Position numbers and translations under genes: made by a program. The notes under the pieces were generated by a model. The model did no database searches and was not told the DNA's origin. It was given only the letters and a program-made list of their open reading frames with translations. A stretch of DNA of 22,870 nt from positions 1-22,870 of the forward strand of contig CAKUJT010000037.1 of assembly GCA_934661765.1 (NCBI GenBank). Direction: 5' to 3'. The DNA comes from an uncultured Senegalimassilia sp. Its GTDB lineage: Bacteria; Actinomycetota; Coriobacteriia; Coriobacteriales; Eggerthellaceae. The first letter of the stretch is position 1; the number at the start of each line of letters is the position of its first letter. Below are positions 14,804 to 22,654 of this stretch, piece by piece.

Positions 14804-15604
14804 GTGTGCATCATTATTACCTTTCAGAAATATGAGCGCCCGCAAAGCCTGCAGGAGGCTTGGGAGCTGAACCAGAAGAAGCGCAATCGCGTGGTGGCGG
14901 GCATGATGTGGCTGAAGATGGGCAACCATTCGTTCGGCACCGCCATCGACCTGTGCGATCTGGGCTTGGACACCATCGAGGAGACCGACGAGGAGTTCCG
15001 CATCGGCGCCATGGTCACCCTGCGCCAGATGGAAACCCATACCGGCCTTGACGCCTATTCCTGCGGCGCCATCAAGGCGGCGTTCCAAGACATCGTGGGC
15101 GTGCAGTTCCGCAACGGCGCCACGCTGGGCGGAAGCCTGTGGCGTCGCATGGGTTTCTCCGACATCGTCACGGCGTTTCTTGCCATGGACAGCTACGTTG
15201 AGCTGCATGAAGGCGGCATCGTGCCCCTGGAACGGTTCGTGAACATGCCCTACGACAAGGACATTCTCGTGCGCCTTATCGTCAAGAAGCGCCCCGGTGC
15301 CTTCGCGTACCAGGCCGTGCGCAAGCAGCGCACCGACCTTCCCACGATCAACTGCATGGCGGCGAAGGTGGGCGACGAGTACCGCGTGACGGTGGGCGCA
15401 CGCCCGGGTCGTGCCGTGCTTTTGCGCGATGACCGGGGCATCCTTGGCGACGGCATCACCGAGGCAAGCGCTGCGGCCTTCGCCGAGCACGCCGCGGGAA
15501 GCATCCGCGTTTCCGGGAACATGTGGGGTAGCGCCGAGTACCGCCGCGCGCTTGCGCCCGTGCTCGTGCGCCGCGCCCTGCTGGCGTTAGGGGAGGTGCG
15601 CTAG
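14804..15604 (+). CDS. Molybdenum hydroxylase FAD-binding subunit
   Basis: A 266-residue FAD subunit of a three-subunit xanthine-dehydrogenase-type enzyme; it passes electrons from the iron-sulfur subunit to NAD or another acceptor. About residues 1-160 form the FAD domain and 165-266 the C-terminal CO-dehydrogenase flavoprotein domain (RKQRTDLPTINCMAAKV). The second FAD loop is TLGGSL, as expected, but the first, normally GGTD, is AGMMWLKMG (residues 32-40), as in a divergent subgroup. The start is GTG 14804; no good ribosome site precedes it, and no other standard start codon lies near in frame. The stop abuts the next gene (ATG 15605) with no gap. First gene of the operon. Confidence 0.88.
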   Translation: MCIIITFQKYERPQSLQEAWELNQKKRNRVVAGMMWLKMGNHSFGTAIDLCDLGLDTIEETDEEFRIGAMVTLRQMETHTGLDAYSCGAIKAAFQDIVGVQFRNGATLGGSLWRRMGFSDIVTAFLAMDSYVELHEGGIVPLERFVNMPYDKDILVRLIVKKRPGAFAYQAVRKQRTDLPTINCMAAKVGDEYRVTVGARPGRAVLLRDDRGILGDGITEASAAAFAEHAAGSIRVSGNMWGSAEYRRALAPVLVRRALLALGEVR

Positions 15605-16078
15605 ATGGAAGTCAAGATCAAGCTGAACGGCAAAACGGTGGTCGACGACATCCCCGCTGACATGCTGCTCATCGATTTCGTGCGCGCCCACGGGTGCAAA
15701 AGCGTCAAGCGCGGCTGCGAGACGTCCGCGTGCGGTCTGTGCACGGTGATGCTCGACGACGTGCCCGTGCTTTCCTGCTCCACATTGGCTGCCCGCGCCG
15801 ACGGCCGCAGCGTCTGCACGCTGGAAGGTCTGCAGGCCGAGGCGTCGGAGTTCGTGGGCTTCATCGCCGACCAGGGCGCCGAGCAGTGCGGCTTCTGCAA
15901 CCCCGGCTTCGTGATGAACACCATCGCGCTGCTGCGCGAGAACCCCGATCCCACCGACGATGAGATCCTGGCGTACCTGAGCGGCAACCTGTGCCGTTGC
16001 TCGGGCTACGTGGGACAGCTGCGCGGCATCCGCGCCTTCCTGGACGAAAAGCATGGCAAGGAGGTCGAGCGTGGATAG
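15605..16078 (+). CDS. Molybdenum hydroxylase [2Fe-2S] subunit
   Basis: A 157-residue iron-sulfur subunit that carries electrons from the molybdenum centre to FAD. The N-terminal plant-ferredoxin-like domain holds Cys 38, 43, 46 and 58; the C-terminal four-helix domain holds Cys 95 and 98 (QCGFCNPGF) and Cys 130 and 132 (LCRCSGY). All eight cluster ligands are present, so two [2Fe-2S] clusters are expected. Length is typical. GGGGAGGTG at 15590-15598 is its ribosome site, inside the end of the FAD gene. It overlaps the next gene by eight bases. Confidence 0.95.
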   Translation: MEVKIKLNGKTVVDDIPADMLLIDFVRAHGCKSVKRGCETSACGLCTVMLDDVPVLSCSTLAARADGRSVCTLEGLQAEASEFVGFIADQGAEQCGFCNPGFVMNTIALLRENPDPTDDEILAYLSGNLCRCSGYVGQLRGIRAFLDEKHGKEVERG

Positions 16079-18371
16079 GCCCGAATACCGTTCCGTGGGC
16101 AAATCGGTCCGCAAGAAGGACTCGATGCAGCTTCTGCTGGGCAAGCCCGTCTATACCGAGGACATCGCACCCGATGCGCTGGTGGTTAAGCTCCTGCGAA
16201 GCCCCCACGCCAACGCCATGGTGAAGACCATCGATACGTCGAAGGCCAAGAAGGTGCCCGGCGTGGTGGACGTCTACACCTGGGAGGACGTGCCCGATCA
16301 GCGTTTCTCCAACGCCGGGCAGACCTACCCTGAAACCAGCCCCTACGACCGCCTGATCATCGACCGGCACGTGCGCTTCGTGGGCGACGTGGTGGCCATC
16401 GTGGCGGCCGAGAACGAGAAGGCGGCGCAAACCGCCCTTTCGCGCATCAAGGTGGAGTACGACGTGCTGGAGCCCGTCCTGGATTTCCGCACTGCGAAGG
16501 ACAACCCCGTGCTGGTGCACCCCGAGGACAACTGGCATATGCTGTGCGACCTGGGCGGCGACAACACGCGCAACCTGGTGGGCACCACCTCCGACGCCGG
16601 CGGCGACATCGAGGCCGTGCTGGCCGATTGCGACGTGGTGCTGGAGCGCACCTACCACACGAAGGCGTACAACCAGGCCATGATGGAGACGTTCCGCACG
16701 TTCACCCAGCTGGACCGCTACGGCAGGCTCCACGTGATCTCGTCCACGCAGATCGTCTACCATGTTCGCCGCATCCTCTCGCACGCGCTTGGCATCCCGA
16801 AAAGCCGCATCCGCGTGGAGAAACCTCGCATCGGCGGCGGCTTCGGCGCGAAGCAGACCGCGGTGTGCGAGGTGTACCCCGCGTTCGTCACCATGAAGAC
16901 GGGGCGTCCGGCCCTGTGCGTGTTCTCGCGCAGGGAATCGCAAACCTGCGGGTCACCGCGTCATGAGATGGAGATCAAGATCCGCCTGGGTGCGAACAAC
17001 GACGGCCGCATCCGCGCGCTTGGGGTGACCACGCTGTCGAACTCGGGCGCCTATGGCGAGCACGGTTGGGCCACGGTCGGCCTGACCGGCCACAAGTCCA
17101 TCCCGCTGTACACCGGCTCGCTCGAGGCGTTCAAGTTCGACGCCAACGTGGTGTACACGAACATGCAGCCGTCGGGCGCGTACCGCGGCTTCGGCGCCAC
17201 GCAGGGTCAGTTCGCCGTGGAAACCGCCGTCAACGAGCTGGCGGCGAAGCTGGGCCGCGACCCGGTGGAGCTGCGTGAGCAGAATATGGTGCGCGAAGGC
17301 ATGTCCATGCCGGCCTACTTCGGCGAGGTGGCCAACGCCTGCGCCCTGGACCGCTGCATGCAGCACTGCAGCGACATGTTCGGTTGGAAGGAGAAGTTCC
17401 CCGTACGCGACATGGGCAACGGCAAGGTGCGCGCCGCCGGCGTTGCCATGTCCATGCAGGGTTCGGGCATCTCCGGCATCGACGTGGGATCGGTCACCGT
17501 CAAGCTCAACGATGACGGGGGATACATGCTGCTCATCGCCGCGGCAGACATGGGCACGGGTTGCGACACCATTCTGGCTCAAATGGTCGCCGAGCACATG
17601 GAATGCCCGCTGGAAGCCGTGAGCGTGTTCGGCGCCGACACCGATGCGTCCCCGTACGATTCGGGTTCGTACGCTTCTTCCACCACCTACGTTACCGGCA
17701 TGGCCGTGGAGAAGGCGTGCGCGCAGCTCAAGGAGCGCCTGTGCGCCATCGCAGCCGAGGCGCTCGGCTGCGATGCGGCCGAGCTGAGCTTCGAAGGCGG
17801 ATGCGTGCGCCACGAAGCAACGGGACGCACGGTCTCGCTGCCCGAGATCGCTGCGAAAAGCCAGTGCAACTGCAGCCTTGCCCCGGAGGCCACTGCCCAG
17901 CATTCCTCGCCGGTGTCCCCGCCGCCGTACATGGTGGGCATGGTGGAGATCGAGCTTGACCGCGAGACCGGCGTGGTGGAAGTGCTCGACTACGCCGCCG
18001 TGGTCGATTGCGGCATCCCCATCAACCCGGCGCTCGCGCGCATCCAGGTGGAAGGCGGCATCGTGCAGGGCATCGGGCATACGCTCATGGAGGACGTCAC
18101 CCGCACGCCCAAGGGCGCTATCCGCGAATCGAGCCTGTTCACGTACCGTTTGCCCACCCGTTTGGACACGGGGCGCATCAACGTGGAGTTCGAGCATTCC
18201 TACGAGCCCACGGGCCCGTTCGGCGCGAAGTCCATCGGCGAGATCGTCATCAACACGCCGGGTCCCGCGTTGGCGCAGGCCATCTACCGCGCAACGGGCG
18301 TGTGGCATCGCGAGCTGCCCATCCTTCCCGAGCACATCCTTCTGGCGAAACCGGAGGATCGGGAATCTTAA
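16071..18371 (+). CDS. Molybdenum hydroxylase catalytic (molybdopterin) subunit
   Basis: A 766-residue subunit that binds the molybdopterin dinucleotide and hydroxylates its substrate. Cofactor-binding motifs are visible: GGGFGAKQ at residues 255-262, AYRGFGATQ from residue 370 (with the active-site Arg 372), DSGSYASSTT from 530, and GAKSIGE ending in Glu 724, the general base of the family. GTG 16071 is chosen because AAGGAGG at 16057-16063 lies seven bases before it; ATG 16053 would overlap that site. Genes for YqeC, YqeB and XdhC follow, which marks the selenium-dependent subgroup in which a labile selenium ligand replaces the terminal sulfido group. The permease nearby suggests a purine or related ring as substrate, but I cannot tell xanthine dehydrogenase from nicotinate- or other heterocycle-hydroxylating members by sequence alone. 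Confidence 0.92.
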   Translation: MDRPEYRSVGKSVRKKDSMQLLLGKPVYTEDIAPDALVVKLLRSPHANAMVKTIDTSKAKKVPGVVDVYTWEDVPDQRFSNAGQTYPETSPYDRLIIDRHVRFVGDVVAIVAAENEKAAQTALSRIKVEYDVLEPVLDFRTAKDNPVLVHPEDNWHMLCDLGGDNTRNLVGTTSDAGGDIEAVLADCDVVLERTYHTKAYNQAMMETFRTFTQLDRYGRLHVISSTQIVYHVRRILSHALGIPKSRIRVEKPRIGGGFGAKQTAVCEVYPAFVTMKTGRPALCVFSRRESQTCGSPRHEMEIKIRLGANNDGRIRALGVTTLSNSGAYGEHGWATVGLTGHKSIPLYTGSLEAFKFDANVVYTNMQPSGAYRGFGATQGQFAVETAVNELAAKLGRDPVELREQNMVREGMSMPAYFGEVANACALDRCMQHCSDMFGWKEKFPVRDMGNGKVRAAGVAMSMQGSGISGIDVGSVTVKLNDDGGYMLLIAAADMGTGCDTILAQMVAEHMECPLEAVSVFGADTDASPYDSGSYASSTTYVTGMAVEKACAQLKERLCAIAAEALGCDAAELSFEGGCVRHEATGRTVSLPEIAAKSQCNCSLAPEATAQHSSPVSPPPYMVGMVEIELDRETGVVEVLDYAAVVDCGIPINPALARIQVEGGIVQGIGHTLMEDVTRTPKGAIRESSLFTYRLPTRLDTGRINVEFEHSYEPTGPFGAKSIGEIVINTPGPALAQAIYRATGVWHRELPILPEHILLAKPEDRES

Positions 18372-18376
18372 GCAGC

Positions 18377-19036
18377 TTGCTACATATCCAGCGTGGGCTT
18401 ACGGCCATCATCGGCGGCGGCGGCAAGTCCACGCTTTTGCGCGCCTTGGCCGAGGAGCTGTCGCGCGATGCGCGCGTGGTCGTGGCAACCAGCACGAAGA
18501 TGTACGTGCCCGATTGGTGCCCGGTGGTGCTTAGCGCATCGCCCGATGACGTGCGGGCGGCGCTTTCGCAGGCCCCCATCGTGTGCGCGGGGTCCATCCA
18601 TTCGCCCACGGGGAAGCTGGCCGAGCCGCGGGTGGCTTTCGCCGACCTGGTGCGCTTGGCGGACTACGTGCTGGTGGAGGCCGACGGGGCGAAGAAGCTC
18701 CCGCTGAAGGCGCATGCCGAGCACGAGCCGGTCATCCCTGCGTGCGCAGGGCGGACGGTGTGCGTGGTCGGGGTCGATGGCATAGGCGCCCCCGTTTCTC
18801 AGACGTGCCACCGGCCACAGCGCTTCGCACAGCTGGCCGGCGTTTCCGTCGATGACGCGGTCACGCCCGAGGCGGTGGCGGCGGTGTTGTGCGCCGAGGG
18901 GCTTTATGACGTGGTTTTGATCAACAAGGTGGAAACTCCCGCCGACTGGCGGGCGGCGCAGCGCATCGCAGCGCTGTGCGAGACGCCGGTGGTGGCGGGA
19001 AGCCTTTGGAGGGACGATCTTCGATGCTTGCGGTGA
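18377..19036 (+). CDS. yqeC: YqeC-like selenium-dependent hydroxylase accessory protein
   Basis: A cytoplasmic P-loop protein of about 219 residues, from the family found only next to selenium-dependent molybdenum hydroxylases. The Walker A GGGGKST lies a few residues from the N-terminus (13-19 with the TTG start used here), followed by VVVATSTKMYVPD, VEADGAKKLPLKAHAEHEPVIP and INKVE, all characteristic of the family. Its biochemical job is not established; a role in making or inserting the selenium ligand is proposed from gene context. The start is uncertain: there is no ATG or GTG in frame. GGAGG at 18353-18357 is spaced for the ATC codon at 18365, whereas TTG 18377 is the first accepted start codon. 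It is the only gene in the window that ends in TGA, and overlaps yqeB by 13 bases. Confidence 0.85.
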   Translation: MLHIQRGLTAIIGGGGKSTLLRALAEELSRDARVVVATSTKMYVPDWCPVVLSASPDDVRAALSQAPIVCAGSIHSPTGKLAEPRVAFADLVRLADYVLVEADGAKKLPLKAHAEHEPVIPACAGRTVCVVGVDGIGAPVSQTCHRPQRFAQLAGVSVDDAVTPEAVAAVLCAEGLYDVVLINKVETPADWRAAQRIAALCETPVVAGSLWRDDLRCLR

Positions 19037-19824
19037 TTCGCGGCGCCGGCGATATCGCCAGCGCCATCGCGCTGCGCCTTGTGCGATGCGGCGCTTCCGT
19101 GCTTATGACCGAGATAGAGCAGCCTTTGACGGTGCGCCGCACCGTGGCCTTCAGCGAGGCCGTTCGCATGGGGAAAGCCCAGGTGGAAGGTGTGACGGCT
19201 GTGCGGGTGCGGGATGCTTCCCATGCCTTGGAGCTGCTTTCGCGTGAAGACGTCATTCCCGTTTTGGTGGATCCCGCGTGCGCGTGCGTCAACGACGTGG
19301 CGCCCGACGTGGTGGTTGATGCCGTGTTGGCCAAGCGCAACTTAGGCACTTCCATGGATATGGCCCCCATCGTCGTCGGCGTCGGCCCGGGCTTCACGGT
19401 GGGCGTTGATTGCCATGCCGTGGTGGAGACCATGCGCGGGCACACTCTGGGCCGTGCATACTACGAGGGCTCGGCGCTGCCGAACACCGCGGTGCCCGGG
19501 CTGGTGGGCGGTTTTGCGGGCGAGCGCGTGCTGCGTGCTCCTTGCGACGGCGTGTTCCGCGGTGTTGCGGTCATAGGCGACCATGTTGAGGAAGGCCAGG
19601 TTGTGGCGTACGCGGGGGATGTCCCCGTGGTTGCCACGCTTACGGGCGTTTTGCGCGGCCTGATAGCCGATGGGGTGCAGGTTCACCAGGGCTTGAAGTG
19701 CGGCGACGTGGACCCGCGCGGCGAAAGCGGCTATTGCGGGCTGGTCTCGGACAAGGGCCTGGCGGTTGCGGGCGGCGTGCTGGAGGCCATCCTTCATTTG
19801 AGTGGAACGTTTTCGGCCCGATAG
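19024..19824 (+). CDS. yqeB: YqeB (EF2563 family) selenium-dependent molybdenum hydroxylase protein
   Basis: A 266-residue protein of the EF2563 family, a marker of selenium-dependent molybdenum hydroxylase systems. The N-terminus VIRGAGDIASAIALRL is a Rossmann-like nucleotide-binding start, followed by the family phrases TEIEQPLTVRRTVAFSEAV and DMAPIVVGVGPGFTVGVD. A C-terminal part about 175-240 (CDGVFRGVAVIGDHVEEGQ) has the look of a lipoyl/biotinyl-type barrel. ATG 19024 is supported by GGAGGGA at 19008-19014 and matches the family start; an earlier ATG at 18976 lies within yqeC in a shadow sequence. Coupled translation with yqeC is likely. Function is assigned by family and context. Confidence 0.9.
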   Translation: MLAVIRGAGDIASAIALRLVRCGASVLMTEIEQPLTVRRTVAFSEAVRMGKAQVEGVTAVRVRDASHALELLSREDVIPVLVDPACACVNDVAPDVVVDAVLAKRNLGTSMDMAPIVVGVGPGFTVGVDCHAVVETMRGHTLGRAYYEGSALPNTAVPGLVGGFAGERVLRAPCDGVFRGVAVIGDHVEEGQVVAYAGDVPVVATLTGVLRGLIADGVQVHQGLKCGDVDPRGESGYCGLVSDKGLAVAGGVLEAILHLSGTFSAR

Positions 19825-19840
19825 GGCGTGAGGTGGGAAG

Positions 19841-20839
19841 ATGCGCAAGATCGCAGAGCATATCGCCGGCGCTTGCCGTGCAGGCGAGCCGTTGGTGCTG
19901 GTCGCGGTGGCGGAAAGCAAGGACTCCACGCCGCGCAAGGCGGGAACGCTTATGTTGGTGTCCGCCGATGGGCTGGCGTGCGGCACCATCGGCGGCGGCG
20001 CCATCGAGGCGCACGGCATAGCCTGCGCACGTCGTTTGCTGGGGGGCAAGGCGCACCGCTTCGAGAGCATGGGCCTTGAGGAGCGCTTGGGCATGGTCTG
20101 CGGCGGAAGCGCAAGCTTGCTGTACGTTCCGATATGCGGCGGCAGCGCGGTGTGGGCCAAGGTTGCCAGCGAGCTGCTGCGCCGCTTCGAGCAGCGCACG
20201 CCGTCGTACCTGGCGTTAAGTTGCAGCGATGACCTGCCGCAATCCGACGAAGGCGTCGCGTTGCTCGATGCCGATGGGGTCTTGCTCGCAGGCGATGGCG
20301 CCGCGCCAGGCGATCGGGTTCGCGGCCAGAAGGGGCGCTGCATCGCGGACGGTTGGCTCATGCTGCCCGTTCCCTTGTCGGTTCGCGCCGTGGTGTTCGG
20401 CGGCGGGCATGTGGGCAGCGCCACCGTTTCGGCCCTGTCGCGCGTGGGGTTTTGCTGCACGCTGTTCGACTGCCGGTCCGAGTTTGCGAACGCCGGCAAA
20501 TCCCATGGCGCGCAGCAAGTTGTCGTGGGGGATTACAGCGACATCGCTGCCTCCCTGGCTCTTGACGAGCGTGACTACGTTCTCATCATGACGCACAGTC
20601 ATCAGCATGATTTCGCCGTGCTGGAGCAGGTGCTCCGCCAGCCGTTGGCGTACGTGGGGTTCATGGGCTCGCGGCGCAAGATCGCCACGGCGCGCGAGCG
20701 TATGCTGGAAGCGGGAATCCCCGAGTCGGCGCTTGACGCCGTGCATATGCCCATAGGCTTGGATATCAAGGCGGAAACGCCCGAGGAGATAGCCGTCAGC
20801 ATAGCCGCCGAGTGCATCCTGCACCGAGCTACGCGCTAA
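19841..20839 (+). CDS. xdhC: XdhC-family molybdenum hydroxylase maturation factor
   Basis: A 332-residue cytoplasmic chaperone that binds the molybdenum cofactor, promotes exchange of its terminal ligand and loads it into the hydroxylase. The N-terminal XdhC/CoxI domain shows STPRKAGTLMLV, GTIGGGAIE and the cysteine-containing GMVCGGS at about 85-91. The C-terminal Rossmann domain starts VVFGGGHVGSATVSAL near 187 and contains MTHSHQHDFAVLE and GFMGSRRKI. A purine-rich GAGGTGGGAAG leads into ATG 19841, 16 bases after the yqeB stop. Last gene of the six-gene operon. Its TAA interlocks with the TetR stop on the other strand. Confidence 0.93.
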   Translation: MRKIAEHIAGACRAGEPLVLVAVAESKDSTPRKAGTLMLVSADGLACGTIGGGAIEAHGIACARRLLGGKAHRFESMGLEERLGMVCGGSASLLYVPICGGSAVWAKVASELLRRFEQRTPSYLALSCSDDLPQSDEGVALLDADGVLLAGDGAAPGDRVRGQKGRCIADGWLMLPVPLSVRAVVFGGGHVGSATVSALSRVGFCCTLFDCRSEFANAGKSHGAQQVVVGDYSDIAASLALDERDYVLIMTHSHQHDFAVLEQVLRQPLAYVGFMGSRRKIATARERMLEAGIPESALDAVHMPIGLDIKAETPEEIAVSIAAECILHRATR

Positions 20840-21558
20840 GCTGCGCCATCGGAGGACGGTGCCGGGCGCGAAGGCGCATCAGGGTGTTCCGGCCAAGGCG
20901 GCGGATCGATCACCGTCATGTCAAGGCGAAGCGTTTGGGCGATAAGCGTTGCAAGCTCGTCGTCGGTGATGTCGGGCTTGGCCTTCATCATCCCCGCTAA
21001 CCCGAATATGAGCAGGCCGAACGTTTCAGGGATCAGCTGAATCTCGATGGTCCGGTACGCCATGTACTCGGACACGATGTAGTTCTGGATGCATGCCACC
21101 ACCTCGCGGACGGCCTGCGTGGCGAAGCGGTCGCGCAGGCCGAGCTCTTCGAGCACGGAGAACATCGGGCGAGGATCGCCCGATGCGGTGTAAAGCGCGC
21201 GTCGCAGCATGGACACGCAGTTTTTCAGTTCCGAGGGGGTTTCGCCGAATGCGCGCAGCTCGTTCCAGGTGGACACGCTTTCGACGAGATCCTCAAGATA
21301 GTCCTCGATCACGGCATCGGTGACGGCTTGTTTGTCGGGGAAATAATAGTAGAGAAGGCTGCGCGCCACGCCCGCTTTGCGGGCGATGGCGGCCATGCTG
21401 GTGACGGCGACCCCTTCAGTTTCGTAAAGCTCGCGCGCTGCCAGCATGATGTCGCCAGCGGTGCCTTCAAGCCGCACGCTCTGCCTGACCTGCCGCGTGA
21501 CGGGGTGCGGCAGGTCAGGATCGAATCCGGGTATCGGCTTGCTGTCCAGTGCAGACAC
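20836..21558 (-). CDS. TetR/AcrR-family transcriptional regulator
   Basis: A DNA-binding repressor of about 240 residues. The helix-turn-helix spans about residues 36-80 (ILLAARELYE-like start, then VTSMAAIARKAGVARSLLYYYFPDK), and the rest is a helical ligand-binding and dimer domain with a proline-rich tail. I chose GTG 21558 because AAAGGAG at 21563-21569 lies four bases before it; ATG 21573, five codons earlier, has no ribosome site. The gene follows the DUF5692-like membrane protein on the same strand after a 63-base gap, so the two probably share a transcript and the regulator likely controls it. It ends against xdhC with overlapping stops. Ligand and operator are unknown; no clear palindrome was found in front of the membrane protein. 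Confidence 0.9.
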   Translation of the reverse strand: MSALDSKPIPGFDPDLPHPVTRQVRQSVRLEGTAGDIMLAARELYETEGVAVTSMAAIARKAGVARSLLYYYFPDKQAVTDAVIEDYLEDLVESVSTWNELRAFGETPSELKNCVSMLRRALYTASGDPRPMFSVLEELGLRDRFATQAVREVVACIQNYIVSEYMAYRTIEIQLIPETFGLLIFGLAGMMKAKPDITDDELATLIAQTLRLDMTVIDPPPWPEHPDAPSRPAPSSDGAA

Positions 21559-21621
21559 GGGGCTCCTTTGCATGTGGGGAAGCCGCCGCGCCGCGTGTGC
21601 TCAGGCGTGGTTCGCTGCGGA

Positions 21622-22581
21622 TTAGCGATTCTCCTCGACGACCTCTTGATAGCTCTTCGCGTCATTATAGAGCTCGTCTTTGAGGGGGTTAAGGCGCCGT
21701 GCGCGGATTCGGCGTAGCTGGTAGGCGGCAAGGGTAACATTGGCGATGAGCGCCACCAGGCTGACCGCGAAGAACGCGTTCGGGTTGTGAGTCGTGGGGA
21801 TCTCGGCGAACGTGTAGAACTGCGGGAGCGCCATGGCGAACATGGCGTACAGCGCCAGCGTCTGCGCACGATGCTGCAGCCATGCGCCGCGTTTCGTGAA
21901 GAACGTCGGGACGGTGCAGGCGATCAGAAGGGCCAGGCCCGTGTAGGTGGAGTGGTCGGACATGCAGTTATAGGTGTAGGCGAAGTTCCACAGGTCGTAG
22001 GCGATGATCCACATCCACAGCATGTCGGGCCAGATCATGTCGCGCGACTTGTCCTTCGAGATGAAGATGCCGAACCAGCCGCAGATGGTGACGATGTTCA
22101 GGATGCCGGCGATCGCGTTCATGATGTTCCATGGGCCGGAGATCATCCAGACGTGGTCGACGATGGCGCCGCCCCACAGCCCGTACGTGAACATCTGCAC
22201 GTCGCGCACCACGGCCTCGGCGATGTTGATAGCCAGGATGAGCGGAGGGAAGCATAGCGCCCATCGCTTCTCGTACAGGTGGTGCTCCTTGCCGTCCGCA
22301 CCGCGCCACTTCACGAATCGCAGCGCCATGAATCCGATGCATCCCGCCAAGGCGGAATAGGTTTTAGCCCAGTTGAACCAGTTGCCCGTTCCGTATTCGT
22401 TGCCGGGCGCCGCGGTGTGGGGCCAGACGAATATGGTGAACACGATCGGGGCCACGATGAACAGCGTCACGCCGCCCCAGACGCTTGTGCGGCCGAACTC
22501 GTTGAACGCCATGAGGGCGAACACGACGAACAGCCAGATCGCCCAGACCATAGGGTCGGATGCTTGATATAGGATGCCCAT
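21622..22581 (-). CDS. Polytopic membrane protein, DUF5692-like, function unknown
   Basis: A 319-residue protein with about nine hydrophobic segments and many Trp, His and Asn residues in the loops. I believe it belongs to DUF5692, an uncharacterised family of such length, but this is from memory. Noticeable conserved-looking parts are MAFNEFGRTSVWGG near residues 24-37, WAKTYSALAGCIGF near 71-84, NIAEAVVRDVQ, MWIIAYDLWNFAYTYNC and PTTHNPNAFFAVS. The C-terminus is a cytoplasmic charged tail after NPLKDELY. AAGGAGGAG just upstream fixes ATG 22581. It lies between a TetR regulator and the end of a second gene that shares the NPxKxELY tail. Polar and aromatic residues inside the membrane might bind a ligand or substrate (speculative). 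Confidence 0.75.
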   Translation of the reverse strand: MGILYQASDPMVWAIWLFVVFALMAFNEFGRTSVWGGVTLFIVAPIVFTIFVWPHTAAPGNEYGTGNWFNWAKTYSALAGCIGFMALRFVKWRGADGKEHHLYEKRWALCFPPLILAINIAEAVVRDVQMFTYGLWGGAIVDHVWMISGPWNIMNAIAGILNIVTICGWFGIFISKDKSRDMIWPDMLWMWIIAYDLWNFAYTYNCMSDHSTYTGLALLIACTVPTFFTKRGAWLQHRAQTLALYAMFAMALPQFYTFAEIPTTHNPNAFFAVSLVALIANVTLAAYQLRRIRARRLNPLKDELYNDAKSYQEVVEENR

Positions 22582-22654
22582 GGGCTCCTCCTTGGGTTGA
22601 ACGGCGCGCCGCCGCGGTTGCCCGTATCATGCGGCGGTGCGAAGGTTGTAAGCG

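Noticed and set aside
16953..18335. Open frame of 460 codons opposite the molybdopterin subunit gene
   Set aside because: Shadow of a well-supported coding region; no ribosome site and low-complexity product.
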